The notes beneath the pieces are model-generated. The model searched no databases, had not been told where the DNA came from, and saw only the letters and a list, made by a program, of their open reading frames with translations. Both the position numbers and the translations under genes were made by a program. This document shows, in pieces, positions 54,730 through 61,226 of a DNA stretch of 64,000 bases. Each line of letters begins with the position of its first letter. Positions within the stretch are counted from its first letter, which is position 1. The stretch lies in assembly GCA_003970805.2 (NCBI GenBank), contig CP051152.1:620001-684000 (forward strand), written 5' to 3'. This stretch comes from Undibacterium piscinae. GTDB lineage: Bacteria; Pseudomonadota; Gammaproteobacteria; Burkholderiales; Burkholderiaceae_D.

Positions 54730-56571
54730 ATGTCGATACAACTGAAACCCCTGAAAGAAAGAACGCTGTCTGAACTTCAAACCTTATCTGAACTTTTCGC
54801 CTGGCGTGCCGCCCTGACACCGCAGCTTGAAGCGTACCGGCAGTTTAATGAGTTGCAAGGCGAATGGATCAGTTCTTCATGGCTAGAAACCTATCAACGT
54901 AGTCTAGAGTTTGCCAAAGCAATCGCTGTCTTGCAGCCCGAGCGCGGTGCGCGCATTGCGATTTTATTGCCCAATAGTTTGAATGCAGTGTGCATGGATC
55001 AAGCGACATTGCAGCTCGCTTGCGTCCCGGTACCCATGCATGCGCTCGATAACCCTGCCAGTATTGCCTATATCCTTAGCGACAGCGATGCGACTTTACT
55101 CATCGCCGCTACTGATCAGCAATGGCAAGAAATCGCTGGCACTGGCATCACTACGCCAGCGCTACGGCAGGTAGTGGTACTACAAAAAAATCTCGCGCAA
55201 AATGACTATTGCCCGGATGTGCCGGTCGCTCTGTTGGACGATTGGCTTGCCAGCGCATCTGCGCATGACGCCCCTACAGTTCTGGTCGAGGCCAAGGCTG
55301 ATGATTTGGCCGCTTTGGTGTATACCTCTGGCACCACAGGCAAACCGAAAGGTGTGATGCTAACTCATCAGAACGTCATGTCCAACGTCAAGGCGGTGGT
55401 AAAGCGCGTTGTGCCAGTCAGCAGTGACGTCTTCCTGTCGTTTTTGCCTTTGTCGCATACCTTCGAACGTACCGCAGGCTATTACTTGCCGATTGCGGCA
55501 GGTGCGTGCGTAGCATTCTCGTTTTCGGTGAAACAATTGCCGCAAGAATTGCTTACCATCAGGCCGACCATACTCATTTCAGTGCCACGTATTTACGAAC
55601 GCGTGTACAGCGCACTACAAAACAAATTGGCACAGTCAAAAATTCAGTCCTTGCTAGTCAATGAGGCGATAGCGATTGGCTGGCGACGCTTCAACAAAGT
55701 ACAAGGCTTGATGTCGCAAAGTCGGCTTCAGACCGTGTTTGATAGCCTTGCCTGGAGCGTGCTAGAACCACTTGTGGCAGATAAACTAAAAAGCCAGTTT
55801 GGCGGACGCTTGCGGGTAGCTGTGAGTGGCGGCGCTGCCCTGTCTACCGCGATCTCGCGGTGTTTTTTGAGCTTGGGCATTCCTATCGTGCAAGGCTATG
55901 GCATGACCGAAAGCTCGCCGGTCGTGGCATTTAATTCTCCCGAAGACAATAATCCGGCAACCGTTGGACGCGTGATGGATCAGGTCGAAGTCAAAATTGG
56001 GGAAAACGCCGAGCTACTGGTGCGCGGGCCCAATGTGATGCGAGGCTATTGGAAACGTGAGGAAGATACCGCCAAAGCCTTTATCGATGGCTGGTTACGC
56101 ACCGGCGATCAGGCAGAAGTGCTGGACGGACGGGTGCGCATACTCGGGCGCGTCAAAGAAATCATAGTGACTTCAACAGGCGAGAAAATTGCGCCGGTTG
56201 ATCTGGAGATCGCGATCGCTACCGACCCCGTATTCGAGCAAGTCTATGCCTTCGGCGACAACGCGCCCTTCATCGCATGCGCGGTGGTTCTGAGTCAGGC
56301 TTATTGGGCCACCTTAAGTGCTTCACTGGCGCTCGATGCCAACGCACCGGCCAGCCTGCACTCGCCCAAAGCGGTGGATGCCGTAGTGCAGCGCATGCGC
56401 GCACTAACTACCGCCCTGCCTTTTTACGCGCAGCCTAAAGCGGCAATTCTGTCACTAGAGCCTTGGACCATAGAAAACACTCTGATTACGCCAACACTGA
56501 AATTAAAACGACTTAATCTTGCCAAACATTTTGCGTCGGATATACAGCGCTTGTACACACAACATCGATAA
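54730..56571 (+). CDS. AMP-dependent acyl-CoA synthetase (long-chain type)
   Basis: A 613-residue ANL-superfamily ligase. The AMP-binding motif is YTSGTTGKPKGVMLTH, the second motif GYGMTESSP, and the hinge region GWLRTGDQAEVLDGRVRILGRVKEII. SFLPLSHTFERTAGYY is typical of FadD/FAA-type long-chain acyl-CoA synthetases. It activates a carboxylic acid, probably fatty acid, to the CoA thioester. It is monocistronic as far as seen. The chain-length preference cannot be read from the sequence. Confidence 0.9.
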   Translation: MSIQLKPLKERTLSELQTLSELFAWRAALTPQLEAYRQFNELQGEWISSSWLETYQRSLEFAKAIAVLQPERGARIAILLPNSLNAVCMDQATLQLACVPVPMHALDNPASIAYILSDSDATLLIAATDQQWQEIAGTGITTPALRQVVVLQKNLAQNDYCPDVPVALLDDWLASASAHDAPTVLVEAKADDLAALVYTSGTTGKPKGVMLTHQNVMSNVKAVVKRVVPVSSDVFLSFLPLSHTFERTAGYYLPIAAGACVAFSFSVKQLPQELLTIRPTILISVPRIYERVYSALQNKLAQSKIQSLLVNEAIAIGWRRFNKVQGLMSQSRLQTVFDSLAWSVLEPLVADKLKSQFGGRLRVAVSGGAALSTAISRCFLSLGIPIVQGYGMTESSPVVAFNSPEDNNPATVGRVMDQVEVKIGENAELLVRGPNVMRGYWKREEDTAKAFIDGWLRTGDQAEVLDGRVRILGRVKEIIVTSTGEKIAPVDLEIAIATDPVFEQVYAFGDNAPFIACAVVLSQAYWATLSASLALDANAPASLHSPKAVDAVVQRMRALTTALPFYAQPKAAILSLEPWTIENTLITPTLKLKRLNLAKHFASDIQRLYTQHR

Positions 56572-56655
56572 CAAACAAAGCAAGGAAAAGAAGGCCGCCC
56601 CTACCCTGCCGCAACGCACCCAGCATCTGGCACCAGGCCCATGGGTTTCTCAATA

Positions 56656-56740
56656 GGCATGCCGCCACTGCGCAATACCGGTGCGGCTTACAGGCCGGAT
56701 GCTGCCACCAGGCGCATAGAATATGCGCACTGGCGTGCCT
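56656..56740 (+). repeat. 85-bp intergenic palindromic repeat, copy A
   Basis: Bounded by AGGCATGCC and GGCGTGCCT (inverted ends). It contains GCCGCCACTGCGCAATACCG, CAGGCCGGATGCTGCCA and GGCGCATAGAATATGCGC. It is nearly identical to the copies at 58166 and 60657. It lies in the 386-base gap before the sigma-factor gene, otherwise without features. Confidence 0.88.
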
Positions 56741-56957
56741 CATTGTTAGAAAATTTGATGGCGATGATAATTGGATCAAACTGGTTTTTGCTGGATATAC
56801 AGACGGCACAATAGATCAACCCATTGCCAGCGACGATGCCGCCTTACCACTTCGTGTCATGACAAACAAATTTTCAGCGTTCTTTTTTCTATAGTTCCGT
56901 AAGAAAATGCTCGCATGAATGACTACCTCCATAAGTAAGTTATTCATCACAAGCACA

Positions 56958-57494
56958 ATGAACAAAACAAAACAACCCACCTCGCAAGACCTCTTGTACC
57001 AGCAGGCAGTGCAAGAATTTGGCCGTGAACTGACCCGCTTTGTAGCAGGCTACGAACGAGAAAATGGAAAACGGCAGGAGCTATTGCAAGAGGTTCATTT
57101 CGCTTTATGGCGAAGCATGGCCGCTTACATGGAGCAGTGCTCGTTGCGAACCTGGGTGTATCGAGTGGCGCACAATGTCGCAGTGACGCATATTCAGCGA
57201 AACCAGCGTGCCGTAGAGCGAAATTGGGCCAGTCTGGAAGAGCTTGAACTTCATGTCGATGAGGCTGCTGACATCCTCTTAACGGACCGGCGACTAGACC
57301 TAGAACGAGTGATGGAATTAGTTCATTCTCTGATCGCATTGGATCGCGAAATCATCTTACTTTATCTCGAAGATTTGGACGCTGCCAGCATTAGTGAAAT
57401 CACAGGACTGTCTTCCCGCAACGTCGCCACAAAAATACATAGGATCAAATCACTGCTGGCAAACCGGCTGGCCTTTAGGAGAAAATCATCATGA
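56958..57494 (+). CDS. ECF-type RNA polymerase sigma factor
   Basis: A 178-residue sigma-70 family protein. Region 2 is visible around ELTRFVAGYERENGKRQELLQEVHFALWRSM and SLRTWVYRVAHNVAVTHIQR, and region 4 as LDREIILLYLEDLDAASISEITGLSSRNVATKIHRIKSLL. No region 3 is present, as in ECF sigma factors. An upstream in-frame ATG at 56919 would add 13 residues; neither start has a good Shine-Dalgarno sequence. It overlaps the next gene by four bases, so the two are translationally coupled. Confidence 0.85.
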   Translation: MNKTKQPTSQDLLYQQAVQEFGRELTRFVAGYERENGKRQELLQEVHFALWRSMAAYMEQCSLRTWVYRVAHNVAVTHIQRNQRAVERNWASLEELELHVDEAADILLTDRRLDLERVMELVHSLIALDREIILLYLEDLDAASISEITGLSSRNVATKIHRIKSLLANRLAFRRKSS

Positions 57495-58045
57495 ACGAAG
57501 AAGAATTGAAATCAATGTGGCAGTCGCAAGCAGTCGACAATGAGAGTTATTCATTTCAAACACTTGAGTACGAGACGATGGGCTTTCGCCGCAAAATTGC
57601 GCAACGCAATATACAAGAAAGAATTGCCGCGGTGGCGGTTGCCTTAATCTTCGGCTTTTACGCGTGGCACTTACCGGTATTGTTGATGCGTATTGGTAGC
57701 TGCATTGTGGTGTTCGGTAGTTTATTCATTCTCTACCATCTGCAGCATAGGACCTCGTTGCGAGAGCTTCCGCCTGAAAATCTAGCCCTATCGAATTTAA
57801 CTTACTTTCGTGATGAACTGATGCGTCAACGCGATGCCCTGCGTCATTTGTGGCTATGGATGATCCCGACTCTACTAGGTATGAGCGTCTTTTTTTGGGG
57901 CTGGGCACAGCCAGAGCCAGCAGATTTTCCCTGGTCGATTACATCTGTAATAATTGTTCCTTTCGGCATCGTTATAGCGATGAATTTTCTTGCTGCGCAC
58001 AGACTACAGGGGAAAATTGATCAATTAAATCAGTTAGATAAATAA
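57491..58045 (+). CDS. Membrane protein, probable anti-sigma partner
   Basis: A 184-residue protein with a cytosolic N-terminus of about 40 residues (NEEELKSMWQSQ...) and about four membrane helices. The helices lie at about residues 41-58, 60-76, 118-138 and 148-166. Its start overlaps the sigma-factor stop (ATGA), the standard arrangement for sigma/anti-sigma pairs. The N-terminal ELKSMWQSQ resembles anti-sigma domains in such pairs. The function is inferred from position; there is no recognised zinc-binding motif. Confidence 0.7.
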   Translation: MNEEELKSMWQSQAVDNESYSFQTLEYETMGFRRKIAQRNIQERIAAVAVALIFGFYAWHLPVLLMRIGSCIVVFGSLFILYHLQHRTSLRELPPENLALSNLTYFRDELMRQRDALRHLWLWMIPTLLGMSVFFWGWAQPEPADFPWSITSVIIVPFGIVIAMNFLAAHRLQGKIDQLNQLDK

Positions 58046-58165
58046 TTGGCAGATCGCTGATGCCCACACCATAGCCAATCGTGGCGATGAGATTGGCGCT
58101 TTGGCTTAACAGTCGTATTGACTCGCGTTAAGTCAGGGTGCGGGGATTATTGATGAATTTAAAAC

Positions 58166-58250
58166 GGCATGCCGCCACTGCGCAATACGGATGCGGCCTA
58201 CAGGCCGGATGCTGCCAGGAGGCGCATAGAATATGCGCGCTGGCATGCCT
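58166..58250 (+). repeat. 85-bp intergenic palindromic repeat, copy B
   Basis: CGGCATGCCGCC... to ...GGCATGCCT with the internal GGCGCATAGAATATGCGC arm, followed by CTTTTTTAG. The hairpin plus T run could act as a terminator for the sigma/anti-sigma pair. Confidence 0.88.
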
Positions 58251-58299
58251 CTTTTTTAGTAAATTGGAGCGCACTTCCAGGAACAAGCAAACAAAAATA

Positions 58300-59337
58300 T
58301 CAGACCTCGATCACCACTTTAAGCGCGCCCGTACTGGCAGCGTGGGCAAAGGTCTCATACGCATCCAGAATGTTAGCGAGCTTGAAGTGATGCGTGATCA
58401 ATTGTGTCGGATCAATCTTTTTCGTCTGCAAGCTTCTCATCAGCATGGGAGTACTGACGGTATCCACCAAACGTGTGGTGATCGTGATGTTTCTATCCCA
58501 CAGATTTTCCAGATGCAAATCGACTTTGGCACCGTGTACGCCGATATTGGCGATGGTGCCGCCAGGCGCGACAATTTTTTCGCACAATTCAAAGCTCGCA
58601 GGAATGCCTACCGCTTCAATCGCGGTATCAACCCCTCGCCCATTGCTTAGTTCCATTAAAGCTTCCACCGCCTTGCCATCCGTACTATTGATTACAGAGG
58701 TAGCGCCAAAGCGTGTGGCAATTTCAAGACGTTTGTCGTCGAGATCGATCATGATGATTTCGGCTGGAGAATAAAATTGCGCCGTGAGTAAAGCGGCCAG
58801 CCCGATCGGCCCTGCGCCAACGATCGCCACCGTGCAACCGGGCTGCACCTTACCGTTGAGCACGCCGCATTCGAATCCGGTCGGCAAAATATCGCTCAGC
58901 ATGACCAGCGCTTCTTCATCCATCCCATAGGGAATCGGATACAAACTCGTATCGGCATACGGCGTACGCACATATTCTGCCTGGGTGCCATCGATGGTAT
59001 TACCAAGTATCCAACCGCCTGTTGTGCAATGAGAATACATCAGCTTGCGGCAATATTCGCACTTGCCACATGAGCTGATGCAAGAGATCAGCACCCTGTC
59101 ACCGGGTTTAAACGCGGTGACCGCAACACCAACTTTATCAACAATACCGACCCCCTCATGACCAAGAATGCGGCCTGGCTGGCAGCTAGGCACATCGCCT
59201 TTGAGAATATGCAGATCGGTGCCACAGATAGTGGTCTTGGTTATTTGGACGATGGCATCGGTGGGCGCAAGTATTTCTGGCCGCGTACGTTCTTCCAAGG
59301 CTTTTTTACCTGGGCCCAAATAGACAAGTGCTTTCAT
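58300..59337 (-). CDS. Zinc-dependent alcohol dehydrogenase family protein
   Basis: A 345-residue medium-chain dehydrogenase. The catalytic-zinc Cys is in TTICGTDLHILKGD, the zinc-ligand His-Glu in GHEGVGIVDKVG, and the structural zinc loop is CGKCEYCRKLMYSHC with four Cys. The nucleotide-binding loop is IVGAGPIGLAALLTAQ. The sequence style (GGWILGNTIDGTQAEYVRTPYAD) is that of the broad zinc-ADH group acting on small alcohols. No operon partner lies beside it. Confidence 0.92.
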   Translation of the reverse strand: MKALVYLGPGKKALEERTRPEILAPTDAIVQITKTTICGTDLHILKGDVPSCQPGRILGHEGVGIVDKVGVAVTAFKPGDRVLISCISSCGKCEYCRKLMYSHCTTGGWILGNTIDGTQAEYVRTPYADTSLYPIPYGMDEEALVMLSDILPTGFECGVLNGKVQPGCTVAIVGAGPIGLAALLTAQFYSPAEIIMIDLDDKRLEIATRFGATSVINSTDGKAVEALMELSNGRGVDTAIEAVGIPASFELCEKIVAPGGTIANIGVHGAKVDLHLENLWDRNITITTRLVDTVSTPMLMRSLQTKKIDPTQLITHHFKLANILDAYETFAHAASTGALKVVIEV

Positions 59338-59493
59338 TACTGAAATTCCTTTAAACGTAAAAAATCTTGTAACAAGACATAACGCCAGTCACGCGCCCAC
59401 AAGGAGTTATTTCTGCACGCGGCAATAAACGGGCAAACGACTTGAGCGCTGTAGCACTCACAGCAGCAACTGCTAGTTCATCCTGCTACATGC

Positions 59494-59667
59494 TTAACGT
59501 GCACCCTTATGGTCTTTTTGCCCGTCATTTTTATGTCTGCCGGCCACTTCCTTCATCTCCGCTTTTTGTTTCTGGGTGTTCAAGGCATCCGATTTCGAGG
59601 GACGAGTCTGTTCCGTTTTTTGATTCAGACTTTGACTCGGACTCTGCGTTTTGCTTGGTTGTGTCAT
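59494..59667 (-). CDS. Small hydrophilic hypothetical protein
   Basis: A 57-residue, highly charged, low-complexity protein (MTQPSKTQSPSQSLNQKTEQ start, HKNDGQKDHKGAR end). AGGAG lies six to seven bases before the ATG at 59667, which argues for real translation; longer frames upstream lack a binding site. Its composition suggests a disordered, possibly stress-related protein. No family is recognised. Confidence 0.5.
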   Translation of the reverse strand: MTQPSKTQSPSQSLNQKTEQTRPSKSDALNTQKQKAEMKEVAGRHKNDGQKDHKGAR

Positions 59668-59809
59668 GAAATTCTCCTGAGTAGTGTTAGTCATTCTCGT
59701 GAAATATGCCGAACAGTCAGCACGCCGAATAACCAGCAATGACAATGCACCGTTTTAAATCAATATACGGTGCGCTAGCGAACAGAAGAAGCTGAAAATT
59801 TGCCACTGC

Positions 59810-60622
59810 TTAGCGTATCGCAGGTGATAGGCTTTGCGTGATTATCAAATCTGGCGGTGTCTTGCAGACTTTGCAGATTGAACCGCCGATCAGGGCTTGG
59901 CTGGCCGCATGCAGGGCGATGCGGTTGCTGCCGTTGTCGCCCCATGAGGCGGCGTTGGCTCTGGCCTGATCCGCCAGATTTTGGTAATGGGCGGCGTCTT
60001 CGGCGTTGCCTTTGTCTAGTGCTTGCTTGACGAAGCTCAGATTTAAGTCGGCTTCCTTGTTTGCTGCCTTTTGTTTGCTTTCACCGATATCGCCCACCAG
60101 TTTGGCGGCCAATGGTGTAGCTTGCTGGATAAAGGCGCTGGCGACCGTCAGGGTGGCTTGCAGATCGGCCTGATTAAAATTATTGGCGATCTTGCCGCTG
60201 CTGTCGGTGCCGCTCACTACTTTGCGGTTGAGTCCGTTTAGGCTGTTCAATCCCTGTGCTGGTTGCTGGCCCACTGTAATTGTGCCGCCGCTAATGCCAC
60301 TTTGCGTAACGCTGCTGTCATTGCTGCTCACGGCCATGGCGCTTGGTGCGGCGGTGTTGTTGGTGGCGCTGGCGTCCATTAGCTTCATGCCGCCCGGCCC
60401 AGTCGGCGCTGCCGCTTGCGCCTGACCCGATTTAGCGGCGTCTGCTTTGGCCGCTGCAGTACCGCCCATACTGGCACTGCCAGACAAGCCTAGGCTATTG
60501 GCCTCGCTGAGGCTGTGATTGGCAATCTGAGCGCTTGCCAAACGCATAGCCAGAAAAAAGACAACACAAAGCCAGATCAAACTGGTTTGCATTAACTTTT
60601 TAAAAAGCGAATTGATTGGCAT
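59810..60622 (-). CDS. Secreted fragment of the CdiA/FHA pre-toxin region
   Basis: A 270-residue protein with a signal peptide (SLIWLCVVFFLAMRLASA). The mature part is Ala/Gly/Ser-rich and then follows the pattern of the CdiA region upstream of VENN: SGGTITVGQQ, NQADLQATLTVASAFIQQATPLAAKLVGDIGE, and SWGDNGSNRIALHAASQALIGG. These parallel NITIGG, the DQQAMSAAAGTVIATSKQIAGDIA stretch and STGGDNSRALAVVTGILVGG in the neighbouring CdiA-like gene. It therefore looks like a detached piece of a two-partner-secretion exoprotein given its own signal. The tail ICKVCKTPPDLII is unassigned. A start ten codons downstream (MQTSLIW) is possible. Confidence 0.65.
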   Translation of the reverse strand: MPINSLFKKLMQTSLIWLCVVFFLAMRLASAQIANHSLSEANSLGLSGSASMGGTAAAKADAAKSGQAQAAAPTGPGGMKLMDASATNNTAAPSAMAVSSNDSSVTQSGISGGTITVGQQPAQGLNSLNGLNRKVVSGTDSSGKIANNFNQADLQATLTVASAFIQQATPLAAKLVGDIGESKQKAANKEADLNLSFVKQALDKGNAEDAAHYQNLADQARANAASWGDNGSNRIALHAASQALIGGSICKVCKTPPDLIITQSLSPAIR

Positions 60623-60656
60623 TAAGTTGAGTACGAAGCTTATTGAAATTCAAAAC

Positions 60657-60740
60657 AGCATGCCGCCACTGCGCAATACCGCTGCGGCTTGCAGGCCGGA
60701 TGCTGCCAGGAGGCGCATGGAATATGCGCGGTGGCAGGCT
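60657..60740 (+). repeat. 84-bp intergenic palindromic repeat, copy C
   Basis: AGCATGCCGCCACTGCGCAATACCG... to GTGGCAGGCT, with the CAGGCCGGATGCTGCCAGGA block and GGCGCATGGAATATGCGC arm. It shares most positions with copies A and B. It sits between the immunity gene and the secreted CdiA fragment. Confidence 0.88.
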
Positions 60741-60848
60741 TGGTGATGATAAGTTGATGGTGGTTGGATTTTTGGAGTGGTTACTTTTTATGGGAATGCA
60801 TACGGCGCAATCGATGAAGCTGATTGCGCCCAACGATTCCCCCAATAA

Positions 60849-61226
60849 CTACACAGCAGTATTACGCCAGCCTTCCGCATGGTGCTTTGACGTACTTCCT
60901 AGCTGTGATTCAATTCTTGACCACAGTTCGTCATTTCGAGAAGATTCCGAAATTATCGCTTCAATTATTCCTGTAGCCACCGCTGATTTAAGAACATTGT
61001 CATTAGCATTCATAGCATCTTCTATCAACTCGAAGACAATCACTATGCTTTCATTCCCCATGCTATCGAAACGACGGGTCAGTTCTTTTCCAATGGCAGC
61101 AAACAAAATGGTAACCGGGGGTAGGTCTGGCTCCCAGTATTCAAGCGTTTCGAGCGCAATGCCCTGTAAAAAATTGGACGTATTCATCAACTTCTCAATA
61201 AACTGAACGCAACTAGCTTCCATCAT
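60849..61226 (-). CDS. Probable CDI immunity protein
   Basis: A 125-residue, acidic, leucine-rich soluble protein directly downstream of the CdiA-like toxin gene, overlapping its stop by four bases (ATGA). Position and coupling are those of CdiI immunity genes. The sequence (ILFAAIGKELTRRFDSMGNESIVIVFELIEDAMN) somewhat resembles the DUF7674-type immunity family, which I cannot confirm. It would bind and neutralise the C-terminal toxin in the producing cell. The second Met is an alternative start. Confidence 0.68.
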   Translation of the reverse strand: MMEASCVQFIEKLMNTSNFLQGIALETLEYWEPDLPPVTILFAAIGKELTRRFDSMGNESIVIVFELIEDAMNANDNVLKSAVATGIIEAIISESSRNDELWSRIESQLGSTSKHHAEGWRNTAV

